From Trichothermofontia sichuanensis B231 (lineage in GTDB: Bacteria > Cyanobacteriota > Cyanobacteriia > B231): a stretch of 64,000 bases of DNA. The DNA lies in contig NZ_CP110848.1 in assembly GCF_026240635.1 (NCBI RefSeq), positions 2,296,501-2,360,500 of the forward strand. Direction: 5' to 3'. The notes below the pieces were generated by a model. The model had not been told where the DNA came from. It ran no database searches and saw only the letters and a program-made list of their open reading frames with translations. Within the stretch, counting starts at the first letter, position 1. Every line of letters begins with the position of its first letter. Of the stretch, positions 19,049 to 28,661 are shown one piece after another. Made by a program: the position numbers and the translations under genes.

Positions 19049-19233
19049 CAGTAGCTATCTATGCAGTGACTATGTGTGAGGGTAGTGCATTAGCGTGGGG
19101 CTGATGTTACCTATTGTAACAGCCTGGTCAAGAGGCAGGTATAGTCAGGCGTCACTGGCCCTTGGGGTTGGGGGGACTGGCTGGATCGAATCAAAATCAT
19201 TACCCATCATCAAGTTTTAGGGGGATAAACAGC

Positions 19234-19620
19234 GTGGCAAGAATTGCGGGTGTAGACCTCCCGCGCGATAAGCGGGTCGAAATTGGTTTGACGTACATTT
19301 ACGGGATTGGCCTGACCCGATCGCAAAAAATTTTGGCAGCCACTGGGATTAACCCAGATACCCGTGTCAAGGATCTGACTGACGCCGAGGTGGCGGCCCT
19401 GCGGGAAGCCGTGGAAACTGGCTACCAGGTCGAAGGGGATCTGCGGCGGTTAGAAAGCATGAACATCAAGCGATTGATGGACATCGGTACCTATCGGGGG
19501 CGGCGGCATCGGATGGGGTTGCCTGTGCGGGGCCAGCGCACCCGGACCAATGCCCGCACCCGCCGGGGTGGGGTTCGGCGCACAGTGGCTGGCAAGCGCA
19601 AGGCAACGGCGAAGAAGTAG
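19234..19620 (+). CDS. rpsM: 30S ribosomal protein S13
   Basis: S13 lies in the 30S head and contacts P-site tRNA and the S19/L5 bridge. The start GTG at 19234 gives [20 protein letters not shown], the standard N-terminus, and 128 aa; in-frame sequence upstream is not conserved. The C-terminal [18 protein letters not shown] is diagnostic. The gap of 293 bp to rpsK is unusually long. Confidence 0.96.
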   Translation: MARIAGVDLPRDKRVEIGLTYIYGIGLTRSQKILAATGINPDTRVKDLTDAEVAALREAVETGYQVEGDLRRLESMNIKRLMDIGTYRGRRHRMGLPVRGQRTRTNARTRRGGVRRTVAGKRKATAKK

Positions 19621-19913
19621 CGTCAAGGTTGGGCAGGCGGCTTAGCCTGACGCAGGGGACTGGGCAAGGGGGTGCTGTCTGGATATGTCTGCGTCGGTTG
19701 CCATCCAGCAGGAGAGTGTGCCCGGCAGCGTTGATTGTGGGCAGGAGCCTTCAGAAGAAGTGTGGTAGTCCCCATTTACAGAGTACGAGCGTTTTCAACG
19801 CAAGAGGTTATGCTCGTTCGATGTCAGGTGATTTCAGGACAGTTGGATTCAGATACTTTCGGTACGACTGTTTTAAGGTTGTTTAAGGTACAGAGGAAGC
19901 GAGAGAGGCGGCA
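19621..19913 (+). other. structured gap between rpsM and rpsK
   Basis: No gene is supported in these 293 bp. A hairpin GCGTCA/TGACGC (19620-19653) directly follows the rpsM stop. Further on, ACGAGC (19785-19790) can pair with GCTCGT (19812-19817), or the inner GCGTT/AACGC (19789-19801) can form instead. These two options partly exclude each other, which is a feature of switching leaders, but function is untested. Confidence 0.4.
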
Positions 19914-20309
19914 ATGGCGCGACAAACCGGTAAGCGAAGCGGAACCAAGAAGCAACGGCGTAATGTCCCCAACGGTGTGGTTTATATCCAATCGACGTTC
20001 AACAACACGATCGTGACCATTACCGATCCGATCGGGGAAGTGATTGCCTGGGCATCAGCGGGATCGAGCGGCTTTAAAGGGGCCAAAAAGGGAACGCCCT
20101 TTGCTGCCCAAACTGCGGCGGAAGGGGCGGCGCGTCGGGCCGCAGACCAAGGGATGCGCCAAGTTGAAGTGATGGTGAGTGGACCGGGAGCGGGCCGGGA
20201 AACTGCCATCCGAGCACTCCAGGGCGCTGGCCTAGAGATTACGCTCATTCGTGACGTGACCCCGATTCCTCACAACGGTTGCCGCCCCCCCAAGCGTCGT
20301 CGAGTATAG
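19914..20309 (+). CDS. rpsK: 30S ribosomal protein S11
   Basis: S11 forms part of the 30S platform and the E-site mRNA path. The 131-aa sequence contains [57 protein letters not shown] and the C-terminal [18 protein letters not shown]. All are near-invariant. rpoA follows after 83 bp. Confidence 0.97.
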   Translation: MARQTGKRSGTKKQRRNVPNGVVYIQSTFNNTIVTITDPIGEVIAWASAGSSGFKGAKKGTPFAAQTAAEGAARRAADQGMRQVEVMVSGPGAGRETAIRALQGAGLEITLIRDVTPIPHNGCRPPKRRRV

Positions 20310-20392
20310 CAACACGCCAGGGGGTGGAGACGCTATCGCATCCCTCAATGGGGCAATCGTTTAAATCTAAAGAGGATTTGGGAGGTTGGGCT

Positions 20393-21328
20393 GTGACTCC
20401 GTTTGAATGCAAGGTTGAGTCCAATGAGTATAACTACGGTAAGTTTATCCTGGAACCCCTGGATCGGGGGCAGGGGACGACTGTTGGCAATGCCCTGCGG
20501 CGGGTGTTGTTATCAAACTTGGAAGGGGCGGCGGTGACGGCAGTTCGGATCGCTGGTGTGAACCATGAATTTGCTACCATTCCAGGGGTACGGGAGGATG
20601 TGTTGGACATTCTCCTGAATATGAAGAAGGTGATCTTTCGTAATTATTCTTCCCAACCCCAGATTGGGCGCTTGCGGATTCACGGACCGGCGACGGTGAC
20701 AGCGGGAAGCTTTAGTGAAGACTTGCCCACTGATCTGGAAGTGATTAACACAGACCAATATATTGCGACGCTGGCGGCGGGAGCCACGCTGGAGATGGAA
20801 TTCCGGGTCGAACGCGGCAAGGGCTATCGTACGGTTGATCGGATGCGGGATGAAACAACCGCGATCGATTTTCTCCAGATCGATGCTGTTTTTATGCCGG
20901 TTACCCGTGTGAATTATAGTGTGGAAGCGATTCATAGTGGTCCTGGCATTGAGCAGGATCGTTTGATCCTGGAAGTGTGGACCAATGGCAGTTATACTCC
21001 CAAAGAGGCGCTCAGTCAGGCAGCCGAGATCTTAACCAATCTGTTTAGTCCCCTGAAGGATATCTCTTCCCAGACACCGGGACCGGATGAAACGAAGCCA
21101 GGTGACGATCGCGAGCACCAGATTCCGATTGAGGAGTTGCAGTTGTCGGTTCGGGCCTATAACTGCTTGAAGCGGGCGCAGATCAACTCTGTCGCTGACC
21201 TGCTTGACTACTCCCAGGAAGACCTGTTGGAGATCAAGAACTTTGGCCAGAAGTCTGCGGAGGAAGTTATCCAGGCCCTTCAGGATCGCCTAGGGATTAC
21301 TTTACCTCAGGAAAAGTCCCATAAATGA
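20393..21328 (+). CDS. rpoA: DNA-directed RNA polymerase subunit alpha
   Basis: RpoA dimerises to start RNA polymerase assembly, and its C-terminal domain binds UP elements and activators. The N-terminal domain shows FILEPLDRGQGTTVGNALRR and GVREDVLDILLNMK. The alphaCTD contains IEELQLSVRAYNCLKRAQI and LLEIKNFGQKSAEEV. I chose the GTG at 20393 with GGGAGG at 20380-20385; longer in-frame starts would overlap rpsK. The length is 311 aa. Confidence 0.96.
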   Translation: MTPFECKVESNEYNYGKFILEPLDRGQGTTVGNALRRVLLSNLEGAAVTAVRIAGVNHEFATIPGVREDVLDILLNMKKVIFRNYSSQPQIGRLRIHGPATVTAGSFSEDLPTDLEVINTDQYIATLAAGATLEMEFRVERGKGYRTVDRMRDETTAIDFLQIDAVFMPVTRVNYSVEAIHSGPGIEQDRLILEVWTNGSYTPKEALSQAAEILTNLFSPLKDISSQTPGPDETKPGDDREHQIPIEELQLSVRAYNCLKRAQINSVADLLDYSQEDLLEIKNFGQKSAEEVIQALQDRLGITLPQEKSHK

Positions 21329-21521
21329 GGGTATAGATGACCGATGATAGGCAACAGCGGATAAGCAATTGGGTGATAGGCGAGGACACCGTCCTCGTCG
21401 ATACTCTGGAACCAAAGTGTATCCGTTGTACCCTAAAATCTAAAGTCGGTCTCCTTGAGCCAGTCTTCTGCCAATTTGCTATCACTACTATTGGCCATCA
21501 CTACTCACTTAGGAATGAATC

Positions 21522-21872
21522 ATGCGTCACGGTCGTCGAGTTCCCAAATTAGGTAGGCCTGCCGATCAACGGCGGGCGATGCTGCGTGCCCTGACCACGC
21601 AATTGCTGCAAAATGGTCGTATTGTGACGACAAAGGCCCGTGCTAAGGCTGTGCGTGCGGAAGCTGATCGCATTATTACGCTGGCAAAGGACGGTAGTCT
21701 AGCTGCGCGTCGTCAGGTACTGGGCTACATTTATGATAAAAACCTGGTCCATTCCCTGTTCGCCCAAGTGGGTGAACGCTATGGTAACCGTCAAGGGGGC
21801 TATACGCGGATTTTGCGTACAGTTAACCGACAGGGTGATAATGCCGAAATGGCGCTGTTGGAATTAGTCTAG
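21522..21872 (+). CDS. rplQ: 50S ribosomal protein L17
   Basis: L17 is an early-binding 50S protein near the tunnel exit. Family signatures are [38 protein letters not shown] and the C-terminal [20 protein letters not shown]. The length is 116 aa. It is 193 bp after rpoA and 42 bp before truA. Confidence 0.97.
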   Translation: MRHGRRVPKLGRPADQRRAMLRALTTQLLQNGRIVTTKARAKAVRAEADRIITLAKDGSLAARRQVLGYIYDKNLVHSLFAQVGERYGNRQGGYTRILRTVNRQGDNAEMALLELV

Positions 21873-21914
21873 GACTTAGGATACTCGCTAACGATTCGCG
21901 CACCAAAGGTCGTC

Positions 21915-22862
21915 GTGATTAACAGGGGGCAGGTTGGAGAGTGGTCAAATCAGGCGCTATCTGACTTGCCTTTAGCAATTTCTGAATCCTCTGGATCGGA
22001 GAAGGCGGATCAGCGCACACGCGCAGTCGAGCCACAGCGAATTGCTCTGTTGCTGCAATATGTAGGTACCCATTTTCACGGCTGGCAGGCGCAACCCCAG
22101 CAGCGCACCGTGCAGGCAGAATTGGAGGCTGCGATCGCGGAGATTGTTGGACATCCGATTCGGGTCACAGGTGCAGGTCGTACAGATACTGGAGTGCATG
22201 CAGCCGGGCAAGTAGCCCATTTTGATGTGGTTTCACCGATTCCTGCCGCGCGGTGGCCAAGGGTTATTAACAATCGGTTGCCGGGGGATATTTCGATTAC
22301 GGCAGCGGCAGTCGTAGGGCCAGATTGGCACGCTCGTTTTTCGGCTACTTGGCGACGGTATCGCTACACCCTTTATACGGGCAGTCGTCCCAATTTGTTT
22401 GTGCGGCCTTTTTCCTGGCATTATTACTATGCCCCCCTAGATGTGGGGGCAATGCGGGCGGCCTTGGAACCTTTGTTGGGGCGTCACCACCTAGCTGCCT
22501 TTCACCGGTCGAATTCCAATCGGGATCATTCTTGGGTTGAGGTTCAGGCCGTGACCTGCCAGGCGCAGGGGCCGTTCATTGAAATTGAAGTGCAGGCGAA
22601 TGCCTTCCTCTATGGCATGATGCGGCTATTGGTGGGGTTATTAGTACAGGTGGGTCGAAGGCAGCGATCGCCGGAGGAATTTACCCAACTTTGGCTTACA
22701 GAACAGCGGGAGCAAGTGAAATATGCTGCTCCCCCCCAAGGACTGTGTTTATTAGGGGTAGGATATCCGAATAACCTCTTCTTAACAGTTGATCAGGATA
22801 GTAGTAGTCAACCCCACTTTTACCTGGGGCAGGATTTCCCTCTACAGTCGTCTTCTGGATAA
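21915..22862 (+). CDS. truA: tRNA pseudouridine(38-40) synthase TruA
   Basis: TruA isomerises uridines 38-40 in the anticodon arm of many tRNAs. The catalytic motif GAGRTDTGVHAAGQV (Asp in RTD) is intact, along with HFHGWQAQPQQRTVQ and the C-terminal FLYGMMRLLVGLLVQVG. The N-terminus before RIALLLQYVGTHFHGW is longer than usual by about 40 residues. The true start may be downstream of the GTG at 21915. In many cyanobacteria rplM and rpsI follow truA; here about 1.1 kb without genes follows instead. Confidence 0.95.
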   Translation: MINRGQVGEWSNQALSDLPLAISESSGSEKADQRTRAVEPQRIALLLQYVGTHFHGWQAQPQQRTVQAELEAAIAEIVGHPIRVTGAGRTDTGVHAAGQVAHFDVVSPIPAARWPRVINNRLPGDISITAAAVVGPDWHARFSATWRRYRYTLYTGSRPNLFVRPFSWHYYYAPLDVGAMRAALEPLLGRHHLAAFHRSNSNRDHSWVEVQAVTCQAQGPFIEIEVQANAFLYGMMRLLVGLLVQVGRRQRSPEEFTQLWLTEQREQVKYAAPPQGLCLLGVGYPNNLFLTVDQDSSSQPHFYLGQDFPLQSSSG

Positions 22863-23209
22863 AAGCAAAAAATTTAAAAGCAACGACAGCACTCGACCAA
22901 TCGCTCTACCCTTTCCTCTGATAGTTGAGACTAGATGAAGTTGGACTAATTGCAATAATCAGTACCCAAGCTTCCAGTTTTTAGAGCGAGGAAATGTGTG
23001 CAATCTAGGTGAGTGCTGCTGTTGCTAAAACGAGACACCTTCACGCGGAAATCGATGATTGACCTCCTGAAAATTCGTGAATTGAACGTTTTGGATCTAG
23101 CAGAAGCCTTAAGCTTCTGTAGATTAATCTATCGCATGATGATGGTGAATAGATACGATCGCGATGAAAGTTAACACTTCTCGTAAAGTTTTTTTTTGCA
23201 CGACCTGTC

Positions 23210-23450
23210 TACAGCCTTGACCTCGCCTGCAGACTTTACCTAATTGACGCAGTATTGACGCAGTACACAGTTAAGGAGTTAAGGAGTTAAGGGTTGGATC
23301 TGGAGCCGACCGGTAGCCCTTATCCCCCAGCCCCTTCGCTCAGCCCCCCTAACCCCCGGTTTGCGGGGGGATGGGGAGAAGGCAACCCTCACCCTAAATC
23401 CCTTTCCTAGAGCCGGAGAGGGATTGAGGGCGAGGGCCACGCCAGGGGGT
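23210..23450 (+). repeat. dispersed repeat family D, degenerate copy
   Basis: It begins TACAGCCTTGACC, one mismatch from the 13-bp end of the element at 60622. Then come ACTTTACCTAATTGACGCAG, GGATCTGGAGCCGACCGGTAG, and CCCTCACCCTAAATCCC...GGATTGAGGGCGAGGG blocks. The layout is the same as at 31787-31952. Small internal tandem duplications (TTGACGCAGTA, GGAGTTAA) are visible. Confidence 0.6.
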
Positions 23451-23480
23451 TGCACCCATCTTACCCATGTAAAACTGGCT

Positions 23481-23581
23481 CTTCTGGGATTTTGGGATAA
23501 ACAGTATCAGCAACTACAAATAGACGATTAGAAATGCGGAGTTTTGGGTGGGGCGTAGCCCCCCATCCTAAACTTAGGAGA
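23481..23581 (+). repeat. dispersed repeat family B, copy 2
   Basis: It starts CTTCTGGGATTTTGGGATAA and runs through CAGTATCAGCAACTAC to a degenerate hairpin (GTTTTGGGTGGGGCG...CCCCATCCTAAAC). The order is the same as at 33474-33574 and, inverted, at 37185-37286. Confidence 0.7.
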
Positions 23582-23948
23582 GCCGTAAAACGGCAGGTTA
23601 TGATTGAAGGAAGAGCTGTGCTAAGGATAGTTTAGTTATTTGCTTTTTTACCTAAATTAATCCTTCTAGAAGCCTCGATTGACGATTATTAAATTCACTA
23701 TTCTTGTCCAGATTAATCTCATATTTATTGAACTATTTACAATCGATAAGGTTATCCTTGCTCTCAGCAAAATCGGGCTTATGTGCGTTATTTAATCAGG
23801 CATCATGTCTTAAAAGAGACCTTGAATTGAGTCGATTGAAATTGCTTGACAATTTGCAAGATCACTGCGAGGCCCCACCTAAAAAGTTATTCTGGATAGA
23901 TATTGATCAAGCAACATCGTCCCACCCAGTTGAGCTGATGAGGTTATT

Positions 23949-26696
23949 ATGCTTGCCTACTCACAGTCGCATGTTTATCACGCATTATCTCTGCCTGCTG
24001 TCATGCAGGTGTGTGAGACGAATCTTGAAACCGGGTTAACTCCAGAGGAAGTCGCCCGACGTGGGGAAATTTATGGTTGGAACCAACTCCCTATCCAACC
24101 AGGTAAACCCGCCTGGTTACGCTTTCTCTGGCAGTTTCACCAACCTTTGCTCTACATCCTGTTGGTGGCGGGCACAATTAAGGCGTTGTTGGGGGCGTGG
24201 ACCAATGCGTTGGTTATTTGGGGGGTAACGGTTATCAATGCGGTCATTGGCTATGTGCAAGAAACTAAAGCCGAAGGGGCGATCGCGTCCCTTGCCAAGG
24301 CAGTTACTACTGAGAGCACCGTCCTGCGGGAAGGCCAACTGCTTCAGGTGCTATCAGAAGAGCTAGTGGTGGGGGATATTGTCCTGCTGACCTCAGGCGA
24401 TAAGGTGCCTGCCGATTTGCGCCTATGTAAAACCCGTAACCTCCAGATTGACGAGTCGGCTCTGACCGGTGAATCCGTCCCCGCCGAAAAGTCGATCGAC
24501 CCGCTACCCGCCGAGACGCCCCTCGCTGATCGGGTCAATATGGCCTATGCCGGGAGTTTTGTCACCTTTGGCCAGGGAACTGGGGTCGTCGTGGCCACAG
24601 CGGGAGCGACCGAGGTCGGCAAAATTTCTCAGGCAATGGCGCAGCGGGTTAACCTGAGTACGCCCCTCACCCGCAAGTTTGCTAAGTTCAGTCGCATCTT
24701 ACTTTATGCCATCCTGACCCTGGCGGCCCTGACCTTTGCGATCGGCTGGGGACGGGGTGGCTCCTGGTATGAGATGTTTGAGGCGGCTGTGGCGCTGGCA
24801 GTGAGTGCGATTCCCGAAGGATTACCCGCTGTCGTGACCATTACCCTGGCGATCGGGGTGAACCGGATGGCCCGCCGTCATGCCATTATTCGCAAGCTAC
24901 CGGCAGTGGAGACGTTGGGGAGTGCCACCGTCATTTGTTCTGACAAAACTGGTACCCTGACGGAAAACCAGATGACTGTTCAGGCCATTTATGCCGGGGG
25001 ACAACACTACACCGTGAGCGGCAGTGGTTACAGTCCTAAGGGCGACATCCAAACGGAGGATCACCAGCGCTGCTGTGTTGACACTTTGCCACCAGCCCTC
25101 GAAGCCTGTCTCATGGCTGGGGTTCTCTGTAATGATGCGTCCCTGAAACAAATTGGGGAACACTGGTCTGTGGTGGGTGATCCTACCGAAGGTGCCCTGA
25201 TTACGGTAGCGGCCAAGGCTGATTTGACCCAGATGGGCTTAGTCGCGCATCGACCCCGTCTGGACTCGATCCCATTTGCATCCGAGTACCAGTACATGGC
25301 CACTCTGCACGATACAGACCCGCCCCTGATCTATGTCAAGGGTGCGGTTGAGGCGTTGTTACCGCGTTGTGATCGCCAGATGAATGCGCAAGGCGAGGTC
25401 GTTCCCCTTGATCCGGCTGACGTGGCACCGGTGGTTACCCAGATGACTGGTCAGGGCTTGCGGGTACTCGCCTTTGCCCAAAAAATAGGCCGTCCCCACC
25501 AACACGCGATCGAGCATAGCGACCTTGACACCGGGTTAGTATTCCTTGGACTTCAGGGCATGATTGATCCGCCCCGCCCCGAAGCGATCGCTGCCGTTCA
25601 TGCCTGTCAGTCAGCGGGCATTCGGGTGAAGATGATCACGGGTGACCACATTGCCACCGCCTGCGCGATCGCCCAGCGCCTGGGGATTGCAACCAATGGC
25701 CAGGTGTTGGCTTTTGAAGGGCAGCAACTGGCCAGGATGGACGATCACGCCTTAGTCGAAGCGATCGGCAGTGGAGATGTCTTTGCCAGGGTAGCCCCGA
25801 CCCAAAAACTCCGCCTTGTGGAAGCACTTCAGGCCAAAGGGGAGATTGTGGCCATGACCGGGGATGGGGTCAATGATGCCCCCGCCTTAAAACAAGCAGA
25901 TATTGGGATTGCAATGGGCAAAGGGGGCACGGAAGTAGCCCGTGAAGCGGCAGATATGTTGTTAACCGATGATAACTTTGCCTCGATCGTCGCCGCTGTA
26001 GAAGAAGGGCGGGCGGTTTATCAAAACCTGCGCAAAGCGATCGCCTTCCTATTGCCCGTGAATGGGGGCGAATCGATGACGATTTTAATTAGTGCCTTAT
26101 TCGCACGGGATTTGCCCATTCTCTCCTTGCAAGTCCTGTGGCTCAACATGATCAACTCCATCACCATGACCGTGCCCCTAGCCTTTGAACCCAAGCCTCC
26201 CAATTTAATGCAGCAGCCCCCCCGCCCTCCCCAGGAACCCCTACTGACCGCCCGACTCTTGCGCCGCATCCTAACCGTTTCCCTCTTTAACTGGGTGTTA
26301 ATCTTCGGCCTGTTTGAGTGGGTAGAAGCGCAAACCGGCGATGTTGACCTAGCCCGGACAATGGCCATTCAATCCCTGGTCGCCGCCCGCATTGTGTACC
26401 TCCTCAGCATTAGCCAGCTAGGCTTGAGCCTAGGGCACTATCTCAGCCGCCGCTCGCAATCGCTGACCCCCGCCCCAGTCCTAATCCTGGGAATTGCGAT
26501 CGCAGTCAGTTTACAAGTTCTATTTAGCCAGCTCCCCGTCATGAACTGGCTCTTTAAGACAGCCCCCTTAACCCGACAACAGGCTGCCCTTTGCCTACTC
26601 CCCATGCTACCCATGATTCCCGTCGCCCTGTTAGCCAACTGGCTCGATCCCAGCTTAGCCAAACATTCCGTTGCGGCAGCCAAAAGTGAAAAGTGA
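23949..26696 (+). CDS. cation-transporting P-type ATPase (P2-type, PacL-like)
   Basis: This is a 915-aa membrane pump coupling ATP hydrolysis to cation transport. Domains in order are an N-terminal cation-ATPase domain (20-90), TM1-2, the actuator with TGES (173-176), TM3-4 with PEGLP (about 289-293), the phosphorylation site DKTGT (Asp332), the nucleotide-binding domain, the hinge TGDGVNDAP (about 637) and six C-terminal helices. In TM6 the SERCA-type N..TD calcium ligands are replaced: the segment reads [19 protein letters not shown]. The ion is therefore not predictable from PacL. The final residues (KSEK) are encoded by the start of a purine-rich repeat tract. It converges with the ABC exporter gene. 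Confidence 0.93.
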   Translation: MLAYSQSHVYHALSLPAVMQVCETNLETGLTPEEVARRGEIYGWNQLPIQPGKPAWLRFLWQFHQPLLYILLVAGTIKALLGAWTNALVIWGVTVINAVIGYVQETKAEGAIASLAKAVTTESTVLREGQLLQVLSEELVVGDIVLLTSGDKVPADLRLCKTRNLQIDESALTGESVPAEKSIDPLPAETPLADRVNMAYAGSFVTFGQGTGVVVATAGATEVGKISQAMAQRVNLSTPLTRKFAKFSRILLYAILTLAALTFAIGWGRGGSWYEMFEAAVALAVSAIPEGLPAVVTITLAIGVNRMARRHAIIRKLPAVETLGSATVICSDKTGTLTENQMTVQAIYAGGQHYTVSGSGYSPKGDIQTEDHQRCCVDTLPPALEACLMAGVLCNDASLKQIGEHWSVVGDPTEGALITVAAKADLTQMGLVAHRPRLDSIPFASEYQYMATLHDTDPPLIYVKGAVEALLPRCDRQMNAQGEVVPLDPADVAPVVTQMTGQGLRVLAFAQKIGRPHQHAIEHSDLDTGLVFLGLQGMIDPPRPEAIAAVHACQSAGIRVKMITGDHIATACAIAQRLGIATNGQVLAFEGQQLARMDDHALVEAIGSGDVFARVAPTQKLRLVEALQAKGEIVAMTGDGVNDAPALKQADIGIAMGKGGTEVAREAADMLLTDDNFASIVAAVEEGRAVYQNLRKAIAFLLPVNGGESMTILISALFARDLPILSLQVLWLNMINSITMTVPLAFEPKPPNLMQQPPRPPQEPLLTARLLRRILTVSLFNWVLIFGLFEWVEAQTGDVDLARTMAIQSLVAARIVYLLSISQLGLSLGHYLSRRSQSLTPAPVLILGIAIAVSLQVLFSQLPVMNWLFKTAPLTRQQAALCLLPMLPMIPVALLANWLDPSLAKHSVAAAKSEK

Positions 26697-26772
26697 AAAG
26701 GTAAAAGGCAAAAGTCTTCCCGACCCCCCACGTTTTCCGTTTTCCTTTTTCCTTTTTCTTTTTCCGTCCTGC
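26680..26772. terminator. purine-arm/pyrimidine-arm inverted repeat between convergent genes
   Basis: A GAAAAGTGAAAAGG-type purine arm (26688-26702) and a CCTTTTTCCTTTTTC pyrimidine arm (26743-26765) can fold into a long imperfect stem between the convergent ATPase and exporter genes. The same arrangement, with a different sequence, occurs at 47106-47195. It probably works as a bidirectional terminator. Confidence 0.5.
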
Positions 26773-26774
26773 AT

Positions 26775-28661
26775 TCAATCCTGAAATTGCTGCGTATAGA
26801 GACGCGCATAATAGCGTCCTGCGGCTAACAACTCTGCATGGGTGCCCGACTCCACAATCTGACCATTTTGCAAGACTAGGATGCGATCGGCCCGCCGCAC
26901 CGTTGCCAAGCGGTGGGCAATAATGAATACCGTGCGATCGCGCATCAACCGTTCCAGGGCCTCCTGGACCAACGCCTCCGACTCCGAATCCAGCGCTGAG
27001 GTAGCTTCATCCAGGATCAAAATGCGGGGATTGAGCAACACTGCCCGCGCGATCGCCAGCCGCTGCCGTTGGCCCCCCGACAGGTTGATGCCCCGTTCCC
27101 CCACCCAGGTGTGGTAACCATCGGGAAACTGACTGATAAACTGGTGGGCATTGGCAATCCGAGCTGCATATTGCACCGCCTCCAGATCGAACCTCGCCTG
27201 CCCAAAAGCAATATTCTGGGCGATCGTTCCTGAAAATAAAATCGTTTCCTGGGGAACAATCCCAATTTGCTGCCGTAAACTCGCCAGACTCACCGTGCGA
27301 ATATCAATCCCATCAATCAGGATTTGACCGGCCTGCGGATCATAAAAGCGGGGCAATAAATTTACCAGCGTTGTCTTACCTGCCCCCGTTGCCCCCACCA
27401 GCGCAATCATCTCACCCGGTAGCGCCAGTAAATTGAGGTGGTGCAGCACCGGAACAGGACGAGACAAACCTTTTCCCAACGCCTCACTGCTGTCTGCTGC
27501 CTGCTGTCTGCTGCTTGCCTGCCCTTCCCCTGCCGCATCACTGGCCGGTAAACGCTGGCCACCATAGGCAAAACTCACATTGCGGTACTCGACCTTCCCC
27601 GTAATCGCCGGTAAAGCGGGTGCATTGGGCACCTCAATCACCGTCGGTTGGACCGCGAATAACTCAAAAATGCGATCGACCGATGCCTCGCTTTGCTTAA
27701 ACTCGTTGTAATTCTGCGTTACCAGCGAGATCGGATCAATCAACAAGGCTGCCGCCGTCACATAGCTAAGAAAGCCATCCACACTCAGATTCCCTTGGGC
27801 AATCTGCCAGCCACCCACCAGCAACAGAAACAGGGCACTCAGGGCTTCGAGGAACCCAATAATCGGAATCTGGATCGCCTTCAGCCGTTCCGTCCGATAC
27901 TTGGCCCGCCGACTGCGCTCGGCCTCAACGCTAAACCGCTGGATTTCGTACTCTTCTGCTGCAAATGCTTTAACCAGCCGCACGCCACTAAACACCTCCG
28001 TCAGCAGATTTGCCAGATTAGACACCCGATTCTGACTCACCCGCGAAAAGCCCCGCAGCCGCTCCCCAAACCAGCCAATCAGCACCCCCATCACCGGGGC
28101 CACAATCAACGTTGCCAGGGTTAACTGCCAGTTGAGATAAATCATGTAAATCGGAATGGTCGCCAACTGAACTGCACAGGGAATGAATTGGTGCAGCAGC
28201 TTATTGACCACCTCGCCAATGCGATCGATATCCTCGGTCAACCGATAGACCAAGTCGCCGGTGGGAGCTGACTCAAAGTAGTCAAAATCCAGGCAATGGA
28301 GGTGGCGATACACCTGTTTCCGCAAATCCAGCGCCATCTGGAGCGCCGCCTTTGCCATAAAAATATCCTGACCCGTTTGGAAAATCCCCCGGACCAGAAA
28401 AACGAGCGCTGCTGTCCCGGCTAACCGGGCCACCCCCGCCACGTCACCCTGGCCAAAGGGGGTGGCTAACTGCCCCGCTAGGTAAATCAGAAACAATGTG
28501 GCCAGAACATAACCGCCAATACAGACCAACCCGATCGCGATCGTTCCCCATTGGGATCGCAAATAGGGCCAAAGCCGCCAGTAATTCGTACGTGATCCCC
28601 TGCCTGAGGATTTGCCTGCGGCAATCCTGCCCAAACGCCTGCTACTCATGGATGGTCCCAT
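26775..28661 (-). CDS. ABC exporter, fused permease-ATPase (MsbA/HlyB type)
   Basis: This 628-aa half-transporter probably works as a homodimer exporting a lipid, peptide or drug. A six-helix ABC membrane domain covers about 35-330. The NBD has Walker A GATGAGKTT, the signature LSGGQRQR, Walker B ILILDEATSALD and the H-loop IIAHRLATV. Between the A-loop (NVSFAYG) and VPVLHHLNL is an extra Ala/Ser/Gln-rich stretch of about 35 residues (366-402). It is encoded by a CAGCAG-type repetitive tract at 27470-27545, unlike the family. The start at 28661, or the in-frame ATG at 28649, overlaps the end of the pentapeptide gene, so the two are co-translated. The substrate is unknown. Confidence 0.92.
   Translation of the reverse strand: MGPSMSSRRLGRIAAGKSSGRGSRTNYWRLWPYLRSQWGTIAIGLVCIGGYVLATLFLIYLAGQLATPFGQGDVAGVARLAGTAALVFLVRGIFQTGQDIFMAKAALQMALDLRKQVYRHLHCLDFDYFESAPTGDLVYRLTEDIDRIGEVVNKLLHQFIPCAVQLATIPIYMIYLNWQLTLATLIVAPVMGVLIGWFGERLRGFSRVSQNRVSNLANLLTEVFSGVRLVKAFAAEEYEIQRFSVEAERSRRAKYRTERLKAIQIPIIGFLEALSALFLLLVGGWQIAQGNLSVDGFLSYVTAAALLIDPISLVTQNYNEFKQSEASVDRIFELFAVQPTVIEVPNAPALPAITGKVEYRNVSFAYGGQRLPASDAAGEGQASSRQQAADSSEALGKGLSRPVPVLHHLNLLALPGEMIALVGATGAGKTTLVNLLPRFYDPQAGQILIDGIDIRTVSLASLRQQIGIVPQETILFSGTIAQNIAFGQARFDLEAVQYAARIANAHQFISQFPDGYHTWVGERGINLSGGQRQRLAIARAVLLNPRILILDEATSALDSESEALVQEALERLMRDRTVFIIAHRLATVRRADRILVLQNGQIVESGTHAELLAAGRYYARLYTQQFQD

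Larger units (their letters stand above)
22863..23948. other. 1.1-kb intergenic region with stacked repeats
   Basis: No gene is supported. A hairpin CAGAAGC/GCTTCTG (23101-23119) precedes an A/T-rich palindrome. A family D element occupies about 23210-23450 and a family B copy 23481-23581. The rest, to the P-type ATPase start, is A/T-rich, and an apparent 111-aa reading frame at 23704-24039 is atypical and overlaps the ATPase gene. Confidence 0.6.

Noticed and set aside
23704-24039. Possible 111-aa gene upstream of the P-type ATPase
   Set aside because: It overlaps the ATPase start, sits in A/T-rich repeat-flanked DNA and resembles no family.
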